Shown in pieces: positions 24,081 through 32,593 of a DNA stretch of 64,000 nt. The notes beneath the pieces were generated by a model. That model ran no database searches, was not told where the DNA came from, and saw only the letters and a list, made by a program, of their open reading frames with translations. The translations under genes were made by a program, and so were the position numbers. Each line of letters begins with the position of its first letter. Position 1 is the first letter of the stretch. The DNA comes from UBA10161 sp038891035 (GTDB lineage Archaea; Micrarchaeota; Micrarchaeia; Anstonellales; Anstonellaceae), in assembly GCA_038891035.1 (NCBI GenBank), contig JAWAEW010000006.1, positions 1-64,000 of the forward strand. Direction: 5' to 3'.

Positions 24081-25216
24081 AAATGCCGCTGAACCAGCAG
24101 GCAGAGGCCATTTCATCTTTTCTTGGTGAGCCTGAATGGATAAGAGCAAAAAGGCTGCAAGCAGTACAATTGCTTCAGAAAAGGAAGGGAAGAGGCGAAG
24201 TTGAAGGCTTTAGGATGGAAAAGGGAGATGTAAGTGTAAGTGCCGAATGTGAAGGTCGATGTAGAGTTCTTTCTTTCGAAGAGGCAATTTCTGAAGGAAA
24301 TGCGCTCAAGGAGCAACTTTCACGGCCGTTTGACAGGCAAGCTCCGGATAATTACCTTTTGTCTTTTGCACTTTTTACTGATGCTGCTGTGGTGGCTTGT
24401 GGAGAAGGCAAAAACAAAGCAAGGATAAGATATTCTGGGAGGCCTTCAGAATATTTTGCCTGGTTTTTCCTTTTTGAAGATGCAGCGGAGGCAGAAATTA
24501 TTTTTGAAAGCACAATCCAGTCTGATGTTTCTGACTGCAGGTCTTTTTTTGTAGGCCAAAAAGCAAAGCTTGAGTTGGCCATGATACATCAAGAAGCCGA
24601 GGCCAGTAAAATTGAAATTGCGAATGTGTTTTTGCTGGGCAAAACAAGCCAGGTAAAAATTTTTGATTTTGATCTTGGGGCATCTGAGAGACTGCACAAA
24701 GAAGTAATTTTCCAAGAAAAGGAAGAAAGCCGGTGTGAGAGGCACGGACTTTCTGTGATGGCCGGGAAGCAGAACTTCAAAAAAGAGATTCAAATAAACC
24801 ATTTGGCAAGAAACACCTTTTCACGGACAAATTTGAAGCATATCTGTAGCGGCAGCTCGAACAGCTATGTTGAAGGTAAAGTTTTTATATCGCAGGACGC
24901 AGAGGATGCAGACGCGTTCTTTCTTGCAAGGTCTTTGCTTGCATCAAGCCAAGCAACTTCCAAGCTTTCCCCACAAATTTTTGTGCATAACAATCAGGTG
25001 AATGCATCGCATGGCTCTAGCGTCTTTTCATTTGATCCTGATTGGCTTTTTTATCTTCAAAGCAGAGGACTACCAGAAATCGAAGCAAAAAAAGCCGTCA
25101 TTGAAGGGTTTGGAATGGAAATACTTGGCAAAGCAAGTCAATTTGTCTTCAAAAATGCCGAAACTAAAATACTCGAAAAAATTGAGCTTGCTTGCAAAGA
25201 GGTAGAATATGATTGA
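24077..25216 (+). CDS. sufD: Fe-S assembly protein SufD
   Basis: This 379-residue SufB paralogue completes the SufBCD complex. The C-terminal half carries the conserved NQVNASHGSSVFSFDPDWLF and LFYLQSRGLPEIEAKKAVIEGF motifs, and the middle is a beta-helix with AMIHQEAEASKIEIANVFLL. The N-terminal EPEWIRAKRLQAVQLLQKRK is helical. It starts within the sufB stop (ATGA) and overlaps sufS by 8 bp. It is more diverged than SufB, as is usual. Confidence 0.93.
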   Translation: MKMPLNQQAEAISSFLGEPEWIRAKRLQAVQLLQKRKGRGEVEGFRMEKGDVSVSAECEGRCRVLSFEEAISEGNALKEQLSRPFDRQAPDNYLLSFALFTDAAVVACGEGKNKARIRYSGRPSEYFAWFFLFEDAAEAEIIFESTIQSDVSDCRSFFVGQKAKLELAMIHQEAEASKIEIANVFLLGKTSQVKIFDFDLGASERLHKEVIFQEKEESRCERHGLSVMAGKQNFKKEIQINHLARNTFSRTNLKHICSGSSNSYVEGKVFISQDAEDADAFFLARSLLASSQATSKLSPQIFVHNNQVNASHGSSVFSFDPDWLFYLQSRGLPEIEAKKAVIEGFGMEILGKASQFVFKNAETKILEKIELACKEVEYD

Positions 25217-26420
25217 TGTGTTAGAAATAAGGAGTGACTTCCCGATTTTGAAAAGAAAAATTAATGGGAAGCCTCTCGTTTATCTTGACAACGCAGCAAC
25301 CACTCAAAAACCAAAGCAAGTGATAGAGGCCATTAGAAGATACTATATGGACTGCAATGCCAATGTCCATCGTTCCTCTTATCAGCTTTCGGTTGAGGCA
25401 ACAGGTAAATATGAACAGGCAAGAAAGAAAGTGGCGGAATTCATTGGGGCAAATGCGGACGAGATCATTTTCACCCGTAACACAACTGAATCGCTGAATG
25501 CAGTTTCTTATATGATAAGAAAGAGGCTTTCGAAAAAAACTAAGATACTCTTGACAAAGATGGAACACCACAGCAATATTGTTCCTTGGCAGGCGGCTGC
25601 AAAAGCAACTGGAGCAAAGGTGGATTATGTTGGAATTGGATTAGATTGGAAGATAGACAGCGCTGAAGCAAAAGAAAAGCTGGAAGAAGAATGTGCTATT
25701 TTTTCATTTACCCACGCATCAAACGTAATTGGGATTGAAAACGACGTAAAGGTGCTTTGCAGGCTGGCAAGGAAGGCAGGTGCGTACAGTTGTGTTGATG
25801 CTGCTCAAAGTGTACCGCACTTCGCATTAAATGTGAAGGAAATTGGCTGTGATTTTCTTGCTTTTTCTGGCCATAAAATGTGCGGACCGATGGGAATAGG
25901 TGTGCTTTATATAAGAAAGGAGATTCAGCAACAGCTGGAGCCTTTTTTGTTTGGAGGCAACATGATAAAAAATGTCGATCTGCATCACACTGAATTTGCA
26001 GATTCAGTGCAACGGTTTGAAGCTGGAACGCAGAATGTGGCGGGTGCTGTTGGGTTGGCTGCTGCTATAGACTATTTGAAAAAAATCGGCATGCAAAACA
26101 TTTCCAAGCACGCAAATTCCCTTGCTGAAGCATTTGCAGAAAGAATAGAAAAGATTCCAAAGATAAAAATATATGGACCAAAAAGAAAGGATGCTGGCCT
26201 TGTTTCCTTTAATATAGGTAAAATTCATCCGCACGATGTGGCTGAGTTTGCAAATATGGAAGGGATTTGCATAAGGGCAGGGCACCACTGCTCTCAGCCA
26301 CTGCTTGCCGCTTTAGGGGAAAACGCAAGCTGCCGAGCTAGCTTTTATATTTACAATACAGAAGAAGAAGCAGAAAAACTTGCTTGTGTCTTGGAAAAAT
26401 GCAAAAATGCTTTAGGGTAA
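25209..26420 (+). CDS. sufS: Cysteine desulfurase SufS
   Basis: This 403-residue PLP enzyme of the group II (SufS/CsdA) type takes sulfur from cysteine. It has YLDNAATTQKPKQVIEAI near residue 25, KMEHHSNIVPWQ near residue 117, the PLP lysine in FSGHKMCGPMGIGVLY near residue 219, and the persulfide Cys in RAGHHCSQPLL near residue 359. It overlaps sufD by 8 bp and is followed by the U-type scaffold, the usual partner of group II desulfurases. Confidence 0.97.
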   Translation: MIDVLEIRSDFPILKRKINGKPLVYLDNAATTQKPKQVIEAIRRYYMDCNANVHRSSYQLSVEATGKYEQARKKVAEFIGANADEIIFTRNTTESLNAVSYMIRKRLSKKTKILLTKMEHHSNIVPWQAAAKATGAKVDYVGIGLDWKIDSAEAKEKLEEECAIFSFTHASNVIGIENDVKVLCRLARKAGAYSCVDAAQSVPHFALNVKEIGCDFLAFSGHKMCGPMGIGVLYIRKEIQQQLEPFLFGGNMIKNVDLHHTEFADSVQRFEAGTQNVAGAVGLAAAIDYLKKIGMQNISKHANSLAEAFAERIEKIPKIKIYGPKRKDAGLVSFNIGKIHPHDVAEFANMEGICIRAGHHCSQPLLAALGENASCRASFYIYNTEEEAEKLACVLEKCKNALG

Positions 26421-26424
26421 AAAT

Positions 26425-26808
26425 ATGACATTAAGTCGCAATCTTTATGAGGAAAATATTATTGACCACTATAAGCGACCAAGAAACCACAAAGTTTTGG
26501 ATTCTTATTCTGTAGAAGCATCTGATGAGAATTTACTTTGCGGAGATAAAGTAAAAGTACAGCTGAAGATTGAGGGTGGTAAGATAGCAGATATAGGGTT
26601 TCAGACAGAAGGCTGTGCCATCTGCACTGCTGCTGCATCTATGTTTTCTGAAGAAATGATTGGAAAAAGTCTAAAGGAGGCGGAAGTCGCAGATCAAAAG
26701 CTGGTGTTGAAGCTGCTTGGAATTGAGCCTGGCCCTGCAAGAATGGGTTGTGCTCTCTTGCCGCTAAAGGTTTTCAAGCTGGCTCTTCACAAATTCGGCA
26801 GGAAGTGA
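26425..26808 (+). CDS. sufU: SufU/IscU-like sulfur acceptor scaffold
   Basis: This 127-residue protein accepts persulfide sulfur from SufS. The three conserved Cys lie in ENLLCGDKV (near residue 39), EGCAICTAAASMF (near residue 65) and ARMGCALLPLKV (near residue 112), with the first Cys followed by Gly-Asp as in the family. An additional Cys (AIC) is present next to the second. It starts 4 nt after sufS. Length and order fit SufU rather than the shorter IscU. Confidence 0.93.
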   Translation: MTLSRNLYEENIIDHYKRPRNHKVLDSYSVEASDENLLCGDKVKVQLKIEGGKIADIGFQTEGCAICTAAASMFSEEMIGKSLKEAEVADQKLVLKLLGIEPGPARMGCALLPLKVFKLALHKFGRK

Positions 26809-26812
26809 GTAT

Positions 26813-27655
26813 ATGGACGAAGTTGAATTTGGGCCTGCAGGCATACCCATTCAAACTCCTGCTCCAGCAGGCACTGCAGAAGGGATAGCATACTGCAGGA
26901 AGCTTGGATTGGGAGCTATGGAGGTGGAATTCGTACATGGTGTGAGGATGTTAAAAGAAAAGGCAGAGGAAGCCCACAAAGCAGCAATCAAAAGCAATGT
27001 CCGGCTCTCTTGCCATGCACCGTATTACATCAACTGTTGTGCAAAAGAGCAACACAAAGTAGAGGCAAGCATCAGATATATTGTTTCTACTGCCCAGGCT
27101 GCTTTCTGGCTTGGAGCTTCGCCTATCGTTATACACAGCGGCCATTATATGGGCAGGCCTGCGCAGGAGTGCCGCAAGCAGGTCATTGCTACCTATCAAA
27201 GATGCTTGGAGGAGATGGAGTCGCTTGGGATAAAGGGTGTGGCGCTTGGAGCTGAGCTTACTGGCAAGCCAACAGCTTATGGTTCGCTTGAAGAGATCAT
27301 AGATTTGTCTGAGTATTTTGGGCAAGAGAAAGTAGTGCCTGTAATAGATTATGCTCATTACCATGCAAGGCAAGCAAGGCTGCAAACAAAAGAAGATTAC
27401 TTGAAAATATTGGAAACTGTTGAAAAGAGGCTTGGATCCAAGGCTGCGAAGGATTTTCATTGCCACTTTTCAGGTATAGAATTCACTCCGAAAGGTGAAA
27501 AAAATCACCTGTCAATTTCATCTGATTCCCCGCCTTTCAAGCCACTTGCGCAGGCTTGGAAAGAGAATGGTTGGAAAGGGAGGGTGATTTGCGAATCCCC
27601 TCTTCTTGAAAAGGACGCCATAGTGCTCAAAGAGATGTATCAGAAGGCAAGGTAG
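26813..27655 (+). CDS. nfo: Endonuclease IV (AP endonuclease)
   Basis: This 280-residue TIM-barrel nuclease cuts DNA at abasic sites using three zinc ions. Conserved blocks include LSCHAPYYINCC (near residue 63), IVIHSGHYMG (near residue 101), LGAELTGK (near residue 143), PVIDYAHYHAR (near residue 175), FHCHFSGIEF (near residue 209) and VICESPLLEKDA near the C-terminus, supplying the metal ligands. It starts 4 nt after sufU. As a downstream partner of Ogg-type glycosylases, it would act in base excision repair. Confidence 0.93.
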   Translation: MDEVEFGPAGIPIQTPAPAGTAEGIAYCRKLGLGAMEVEFVHGVRMLKEKAEEAHKAAIKSNVRLSCHAPYYINCCAKEQHKVEASIRYIVSTAQAAFWLGASPIVIHSGHYMGRPAQECRKQVIATYQRCLEEMESLGIKGVALGAELTGKPTAYGSLEEIIDLSEYFGQEKVVPVIDYAHYHARQARLQTKEDYLKILETVEKRLGSKAAKDFHCHFSGIEFTPKGEKNHLSISSDSPPFKPLAQAWKENGWKGRVICESPLLEKDAIVLKEMYQKAR

Positions 27656-27730
27656 GCTATTTTAAACCTTCTTCGAGAAAATAATGACACTTTGATCAGT
27701 TGCTTTGCTGCACGAGTTGTAGGTGGCATT

Positions 27731-28294
27731 ATGTATTATGTTCTAAAGTGTAAGGATAAGGTCCGCCTTCCACCTCAGTTCTTTTCTATGAAACTGGAGG
27801 ATGCTCTGACTCAGATACTGCGAGAGCAATATGAAAGGAGAATAGATAAAGATGCTGGAGTCGTACTTGCTGTCTGGAATGCAAAGGCGGTAGGGGACGG
27901 AGTAGTAGTACCTGGCGACAATGCTGCATATTATGAGGTTGAGTTTGACGTTTTGACTTATCTTCCTCAGATAAATGAAGTGATTGAATCTGAGGTTTCA
28001 GAAGTTGTAGAGTTCGGCGTTTTTCTTTCTCTTGGTCCGCTTGAAGGATTGGTCCATTTGTCTCAGATTGCAAATGATTTCCTAAACTATAACAAAAAAA
28101 GTATGTCATTCACTGGAAAGGAGAGTAAAAAAACCCTAAAGAAAGGGGACCGTGTATTTGCCAAGATTTCAACTGTTAGCCTAAAAGGGAGCATACCTGA
28201 AAGCAAAATAGGTCTTACCATGAGGCCTGAAGGGCTAGGCAAAGATGAATGGTTGGCTGCTGCATCAGCCTCCAAGAAGGAGGAGAAAAAATGA
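27731..28294 (+). CDS. rpo7: RNA polymerase subunit Rpo7 (RpoE')
   Basis: This 187-residue stalk subunit of archaeal RNA polymerase has an N-terminal tip domain (YYVLKCKDKVRLPPQFFSMK; YERRIDKDAGVVLAV) and a C-terminal S1-like OB domain (VSEVVEFGVFLSLGPLEGLVHLSQI). AGGTGGCATT before ATG 27731 decides the start over the longer frame from 27692. Its stop overlaps spt4 by 4 bp, the usual archaeal pairing. Confidence 0.95.
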   Translation: MYYVLKCKDKVRLPPQFFSMKLEDALTQILREQYERRIDKDAGVVLAVWNAKAVGDGVVVPGDNAAYYEVEFDVLTYLPQINEVIESEVSEVVEFGVFLSLGPLEGLVHLSQIANDFLNYNKKSMSFTGKESKKTLKKGDRVFAKISTVSLKGSIPESKIGLTMRPEGLGKDEWLAAASASKKEEKK

Positions 28295-28476
28295 AGGCCT
28301 GCAAGAAATGTAAATTGCTTGTTGAGAGTAACATTTGCCCGGTCTGCCAAAGCAGTGACCTTACTGAGAAGTTTTCTGGCCAGCTAATTGTGCTTGACCC
28401 GGAAAAGTCAAGCATTGCACAAAAGCTTGGCGCAAAAGCAGTTGGGCGGTATGCTATAAAAATTAGAGAGAAGTGA
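28291..28476 (+). CDS. spt4: Transcription elongation factor Spt4
   Basis: This 61-residue zinc protein pairs with Spt5 to raise RNA polymerase processivity. It has two zinc pairs, ACKKCKLL (residues 3-6) and CPVCQSSDLTEKFSGQ (from residue 16), and the closing strand KAVGRYAIKIREK. ATG 28291 overlaps the rpo7 stop (ATGA). Spt5 is not in the window. Confidence 0.95.
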   Translation: MKACKKCKLLVESNICPVCQSSDLTEKFSGQLIVLDPEKSSIAQKLGAKAVGRYAIKIREK

Positions 28477-28481
28477 GTTAT

Positions 28482-28775
28482 ATGGCAAGCAAAAAAAGAG
28501 GAAGGGAAAGACTCGTTACTTGTGCAGCTTGCGGCAGGACTATGCCAAAAGATAAGGCAGTGAAATTTGGAAAGGTTACCGTGTTTTCAACAGAACTTAA
28601 GACTGGGGACGATGTTAAAACTACCACCTTCATTGAGAACTATTATTGCATTTCATGTGGCAAGCACAGAAGGATATTTGAAAAGCTGAAAAGCAAAGCT
28701 GCAAGGCAGGCGGCAAATAGGGATGGTAATTTCAGGCCGCCTACCGATAGGTGGAATTCTGGTCCAAGATGGTAA
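28482..28775 (+). CDS. rps26e: Ribosomal protein S26e
   Basis: This 97-residue protein has the S26e signature: basic head (ASKKRGRERL), zinc pairs CAACGRTMPKDKAVKF and YYCISCGKHRRIF, and a Pro/Arg tail (FRPPTDRW). S26e binds near the mRNA exit of the small subunit. ATG 28482 is chosen. GTG 28473 overlapping the spt4 stop is an alternative. S26e is patchy among archaea, so it helps to place the organism. Confidence 0.9.
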   Translation: MASKKRGRERLVTCAACGRTMPKDKAVKFGKVTVFSTELKTGDDVKTTTFIENYYCISCGKHRRIFEKLKSKAARQAANRDGNFRPPTDRWNSGPRW

Positions 28776-28796
28776 AGCTTTGCTGGGGGCGAAGCT

Positions 28797-29084
28797 ATGG
28801 AGGAGAAGCTTACTTTTGAAGGGAGAGAATACATAGGCTTGAGCTTTCCACTTGGCAATGTGCCACTTTTGATTGTCAAGGCAAAAAAAGGGTATGTTGC
28901 CTGTGGGTACATTTCAAAGGAGGCCGCTGAAAAATATGGAGATATTGCTGCTTTTGTAACAGGGGTTAAAAATTTTGACGAATTTTTCAAGGCGAAGATA
29001 AAGTATTTTACAAGTTGGGCAGATGACCTGGGGATAAGAGAGGGGATGTCTGTAAAGAAGGCACTTGAGCTTATGGATGAGTAA
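28797..29084 (+). CDS. DUF1805 family protein
   Basis: This 95-residue protein matches DUF1805: PLLIVKAKKGYVACGYISKE, EKYGDIAAFVTGVKNFDEFF, and ADDLGIREGMSVKKALELM are the typical blocks. The family is widespread in archaea and Firmicutes and its role is unknown. It follows rps26e by 21 nt and overlaps the convergent HD gene by 14 bp. Confidence 0.85.
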   Translation: MEEKLTFEGREYIGLSFPLGNVPLLIVKAKKGYVACGYISKEAAEKYGDIAAFVTGVKNFDEFFKAKIKYFTSWADDLGIREGMSVKKALELMDE

Positions 29085-29592
29085 GCCGAAGTGCCTCGGC
29101 TGCAAGCCTTTTTGCGCTTTTTGATTTTATTTGCAAGAGTGCGCTCTTGACGAATTGATCTGTTTTGGCTCCAGAGGCTTTATAGGACAATGCTTGAAAG
29201 AGCATATCAAGCTTGTCTGCATCAGTGCAAAGCTGAAGCAGCCTATCAGGATAAGTGGCAGTTATCTCATCTTCAAGCACTGTGCCTAAAAGCATGGAGG
29301 ATTTTGCTTTCTTTGTGTCTGCATTCACAAAGGCTTTCTGCAGCTTGGACAAATCGCCTGTTTTTGCCTCGGCCAAATCATGCAAAATCGCCAATTTAAG
29401 AAGATCTGCCTCGCTGCTTTTGTCTAGATTTTCCATCTTTGAAAGAACAAGAGCTATCAAAGCAGTGCCAAAAGAGTGGTCAGCCACCGATTCTGCAGGG
29501 AATGCAAAGTCAAGCCAGCCTGTCCTTGGCAGCTTTTTGAGGCGAAGCGACTCGAAAATCATCTGGGCAGTTTTCTTTGCAGAAGGCACCAT
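29071..29592 (-). CDS. HD-domain nucleotidase (YfbR-like)
   Basis: This 173-residue metal-dependent phosphohydrolase has the HD motif residues in VADHSFGTALIAL (near residue 36), LAILHDLAEAKTGD (near residue 67) and TDADKLDMLFQAL (near residue 122). It resembles 5'-deoxynucleotidases such as YfbR, suggesting a role in deoxynucleotide pools, although substrate is not proven. GGTGGGTAA (also the cdc6 stop) supplies the ribosome binding site for ATG 29592, so it is coupled to cdc6. Confidence 0.85.
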   Translation of the reverse strand: MVPSAKKTAQMIFESLRLKKLPRTGWLDFAFPAESVADHSFGTALIALVLSKMENLDKSSEADLLKLAILHDLAEAKTGDLSKLQKAFVNADTKKAKSSMLLGTVLEDEITATYPDRLLQLCTDADKLDMLFQALSYKASGAKTDQFVKSALLQIKSKSAKRLAAEALRLTHP

Positions 29593-30813
29593 TTACCCAC
29601 CAGATTCTATAATTGTAAAGTTCTTTTCTATTATCTTTTTTATGTCAGCAGGGGGATAACCTATCCTTATAAGCCGAGTCCTTCCGCGCATACCTGCGCC
29701 GGATTCCAAAGTAGTGATTAGACCAAGCATCTCAAGGTCGTTTAGGTACTCTCGATGCCATCGGGTTGAGCGGCGTGGCTTGTGGTATTTCTTTGCAACC
29801 CTGCAATATTCTTCATACACTTCCCCAGAAGTCAAAAAGAAATCATCTTCGGAAGAAGGGTCTGAAAGGCGTGTGTTTTTGCTTTTGTCCAAGGAGAGGT
29901 TGGCTATTGCAAGCAAAACAAGTTGTTGATGGTCAGGGAGGGTGCAAATTGCATCAAATGCCACATCTCTGTCAACTGAACGGCGGGCTTCTTCCACCTC
30001 CTTGTCTGAAATTTTGCTTACTCCTTTTTCATCTGCAATCTCTCCAGATTTTATCAGAAGCCGTAGGGCATATCTAGCATCGCCGGACTCTTGAGCAGTA
30101 ATTGCTGCAATCAAGTTGATTGCGGACTCTTCAACTGCTCCTGGCTTGAACCCGATTTTTGCTCTTTGAGCCAGAATTGCTTGAAGCTGGGGTGCCGTGT
30201 AGGCCGGAAAGACAAATTCGTTTTCGCAAAGTGAGCTTCGCGAGCGTGGGTCCAGCTGGTCTTTGAACGAAAGCTTGTTTGATATGCCGATGATTGAAAC
30301 GCTTCCTGCTGAAAGCTCATCATTTGTGCGTGTAAGCGTGTAAAGCAGGTCATCTAGGTCTTTTACCATATCCACTTCATCAAGCACCACTACGAGGTGA
30401 AGCTTTCTTTGGTTTATCTCTTCTTTCATCTTTTCATAAAGCAAAGCAAGGCCAAAGCCCATTGAATCTATTTGAGGCAAAAGATCTTTCGTTATTTTTT
30501 GCACCACGCGATAGCGTGAATTATACATGCGGCAGTTGATATAAACAGCTTTCGCAGAAACATGGTTCTGATTGTATGCCTCAAATTTTGCAATCACGTG
30601 TTTGACCGAGGCAGTTTTTCCGGTGCCTGTTTTTCCATAAAGGAACATATTCCTTGGCCTTTGGTTCGTCAATGCAGGTGAAAGGCCCTCCATAATTTTG
30701 AGGATTTCAGCCTCACGGAAAGGCAGTGTTTCTGGCACATAGTGCGGTGAGAGCACATTCCTATCTGCAAAGACCGTAGGCTTGGAAAGTATTTCTGAGA
30801 AGGACTGCGGCAT
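29593..30813 (-). CDS. cdc6: Replication initiator Orc1/Cdc6
   Basis: This 406-residue AAA+ protein binds origins and loads the MCM helicase. Walker A YGKTGTGKTASVKHVI is near residue 59, Walker B LVVVLDEVDMVKDL near residue 139, sensor 1 IIGISNKLSF near residue 174, and sensor 2 ARYALRLLIKSGEIA near residue 252. The winged helix follows (residues 290-400, including VYEEYCRVAKKYHKPRRSTR). GTGAGGCT lies before ATG 30813. Only 93 bp separate it from sepF. No origin recognition boxes were recognised there. Confidence 0.95.
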   Translation of the reverse strand: MPQSFSEILSKPTVFADRNVLSPHYVPETLPFREAEILKIMEGLSPALTNQRPRNMFLYGKTGTGKTASVKHVIAKFEAYNQNHVSAKAVYINCRMYNSRYRVVQKITKDLLPQIDSMGFGLALLYEKMKEEINQRKLHLVVVLDEVDMVKDLDDLLYTLTRTNDELSAGSVSIIGISNKLSFKDQLDPRSRSSLCENEFVFPAYTAPQLQAILAQRAKIGFKPGAVEESAINLIAAITAQESGDARYALRLLIKSGEIADEKGVSKISDKEVEEARRSVDRDVAFDAICTLPDHQQLVLLAIANLSLDKSKNTRLSDPSSEDDFFLTSGEVYEEYCRVAKKYHKPRRSTRWHREYLNDLEMLGLITTLESGAGMRGRTRLIRIGYPPADIKKIIEKNFTIIESGG

Positions 30814-30906
30814 AGCCTCACTTTTGCAGGGATTTGATGGGAAGAATAAGCCTTATTAAACTATACTTCGAATAAACAGCGATGTTACAATTATTGAGGT
30901 GAGAGG

Positions 30907-31272
30907 ATGGGCATACTCGAAAAGATAACAAAAAGCATTGGGCTTGGCAAGGAAATAAACCTTGAAGAGTACATGAATGCAGTTGAGATGGAGAATGTTG
31001 ATGTTCTTCACGAGGCTGCCGACTTTTATGTGAAGCCTATTGCCCTTGAGAAAGAAGAGGATGTAAATGTGATTATGGACGAGCTGAAGGCGAAAAATAT
31101 CATACTTTTGAACGTCAGCCCCATGAGCAAACAGCCAAATAAGCTGCGCCAGATAATTGACAACATAAAAATGCACATTACCAAGATAAATGGAGACATT
31201 GCAAGGATAGACAATGACAAAATACTGCTCACGCCATCAAAAGTTAAGATAGTAAAAAGCAAGAAAAAGTGA
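30907..31272 (+). CDS. sepF: Cell division protein SepF
   Basis: This 121-residue protein is the archaeal SepF, which tethers FtsZ to the membrane. The N-terminal MGILEKITKSIGLGKE is an amphipathic membrane-binding helix, and the SepF core (DFYVKPIALEKEEDVNVIMD; IILLNVSPMSKQPNKLRQII; GDIARIDNDKILLTPSKV) covers residues 38-116. GAGGTGAGAGG lies before ATG 30907. FtsZ is not in the window. Its stop abuts the convergent methyltransferase gene. Confidence 0.92.
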   Translation: MGILEKITKSIGLGKEINLEEYMNAVEMENVDVLHEAADFYVKPIALEKEEDVNVIMDELKAKNIILLNVSPMSKQPNKLRQIIDNIKMHITKINGDIARIDNDKILLTPSKVKIVKSKKK

Positions 31273-31977
31273 TCATTGTTCAAGCTCGCGCAGTGCCCTT
31301 TTTATTACCCCAAGCACTGCAGCACATTCTTTATCAGCAAGCATGGCTTTTCCGACCATTCTGCGGAAGGCCACTTTCGTTTTATTTGGGTTTCTAAGAC
31401 TATCTTTATAGTGCTCAACCAAGGAAAAAAAGGCTTGCAAAAGCTGCTTCTTTTCTTTTTCACCTGCTGCATTGTAGCCTGCATATGGCAAATCTGAAAG
31501 CTCATAAAGCACTATTGCAACTGCATGAGAAAGATTAAGTATTGGGTAATCTGGGTTTGTAGGGATTGTGACCAGCAAGTCGCAAGAAGAAATATCTCTT
31601 TCTGAAAGACCCCTTCCTTCATTTCCAAAAACCAATGCCACCTTATAGTGCGGCTTTTCTGAGAGAAGCTTTTTGAACTGGATAAGTGAAAGCGGAAGGC
31701 GAAGGGTCTTGTGCCAATGCCGGTAAAGCACGCCAGATGTCCCTGCAACGATGCTGCAGCCTGTAACTGCCTCCTCAAACGAACCTTTAACTTGTGCTTT
31801 TTCAAGGATTTCGCGTGCATGTTTTGAATGCTTGATGGCATCTATCCCAAGATAGTCGCATTTTGGATTAACTAAAAAAAGCTCAGAGAAGCCAAAATTT
31901 TTCATCACTCTTGCAACTGCCCCTACGTTGATTTGGTATTCTGGCTCAACTAAAACAACTCTGAACCTCTCACTCAT
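31273..31977 (-). CDS. SpoU/TrmJ-like RNA ribose methyltransferase
   Basis: This 234-residue SPOUT-class enzyme 2'-O-methylates RNA. Motif 1 is VLVEPEYQINVGAVARVMKNFG near residue 9, motif 2 ALVFGNEGRGLSERDI near residue 113, and motif 3 IPTNPDYPILNLSHAVAIVLYEL near residue 137. The C-terminal helical extension fits TrmJ (tRNA position 32). It starts at ATG 31977 overlapping the end of the upstream methyltransferase by 8 bp. Confidence 0.88.
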   Translation of the reverse strand: MSERFRVVLVEPEYQINVGAVARVMKNFGFSELFLVNPKCDYLGIDAIKHSKHAREILEKAQVKGSFEEAVTGCSIVAGTSGVLYRHWHKTLRLPLSLIQFKKLLSEKPHYKVALVFGNEGRGLSERDISSCDLLVTIPTNPDYPILNLSHAVAIVLYELSDLPYAGYNAAGEKEKKQLLQAFFSLVEHYKDSLRNPNKTKVAFRRMVGKAMLADKECAAVLGVIKRALRELEQ

Positions 31978-32584
31978 TTTTCACAGCCTCAATCAGTGCA
32001 ATTTTTTCAAAAAAGAAGCTTTCTTGAGCAACTATTTTTGAGTTGCCAAAATGCTTGTTGAGAGCTTTTGATGAGATCTCTATCCCATCTGCAAGTGAGC
32101 TTGCAATTATTGCAAGCCTGCCGCCTGCACGAAGGTAGCTTTCTGCTTGCATGCAAAACCGCAAGGTAACTTCAGTGCCTGATTTGCCACCATCAAACGC
32201 TTTGTTTTCTATGCCGCTGAGCCTTTCGCTTGGGTGGAGCGGAAGGTAGGGGGGGTTGAAAAGTATTGCGTCAAAAAGCATTTTCGGAATTTTTCTGAAC
32301 AAATCGGACTGCACAAAAGTGCAATTGAGAAGCTTGTTTGCTTTAGCATTAAAAGTCGAACATGCCACTGCTGCTGGGTTTATATCTGCCCCAAATACCC
32401 TGTTGCGGAAATCTGCTGCACCTGATGCTAAAGCTGCAATTCCGCAGCCGCATCCCATATCAAGTATTTTTATTCCTCCAACAAGCTTGGATGCATAATC
32501 TGCAAGCATAAACGAATCCTCTGCAGGCTCATAAACCGTTGGGAAAATAGAAAGACGCAGGCTGCCAAACTCGACCTCTTTTAT
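31970..32584 (-). CDS. HemK/Mtq2-like glutamine N5-methyltransferase, probable ATA start
   Basis: This class I SAM methyltransferase is of the HemK family that methylates the GGQ Gln of release factor aRF1. It has the SAM motif ILDMGCGCGIAALA and catalytic NPPYLPLH. The family N-terminus VYEPAEDSFMLAD begins before the first ATG (32509), so that ATG cannot be the true start. In frame upstream there is no ATG, GTG or TTG for at least 45 codons. GGTGATTTT is followed by ATA at 32584, with exactly the ribosome-site spacing seen in neighbours, giving 204 residues. A CTG at 32560 and ATT at 32548 are alternatives, or a sequence error hides a start. Confidence 0.75.
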   Translation of the reverse strand: MKEVEFGSLRLSIFPTVYEPAEDSFMLADYASKLVGGIKILDMGCGCGIAALASGAADFRNRVFGADINPAAVACSTFNAKANKLLNCTFVQSDLFRKIPKMLFDAILFNPPYLPLHPSERLSGIENKAFDGGKSGTEVTLRFCMQAESYLRAGGRLAIIASSLADGIEISSKALNKHFGNSKIVAQESFFFEKIALIEAVKNE

Positions 32585-32587
32585 AAA

Positions 32588-32593
32588 ATCACC
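32588..32593 (-). promoter_or_regulatory. Ribosome binding site that points to an ATA start
   Basis: On the minus strand GGTGAT is followed by TTT and ATA 32584. The same GGTGNTTTT-start layout is used with ATG at 12347 and GTG at 9660. It is the best positional evidence for the start of the methyltransferase. Confidence 0.55.

Noticed and set aside
30814..30906. Replication origin next to cdc6
   Set aside because: Origins often lie beside orc1/cdc6, but I see no origin recognition boxes or long AT-rich unwinding element in the 93-bp gap, so no origin is called.
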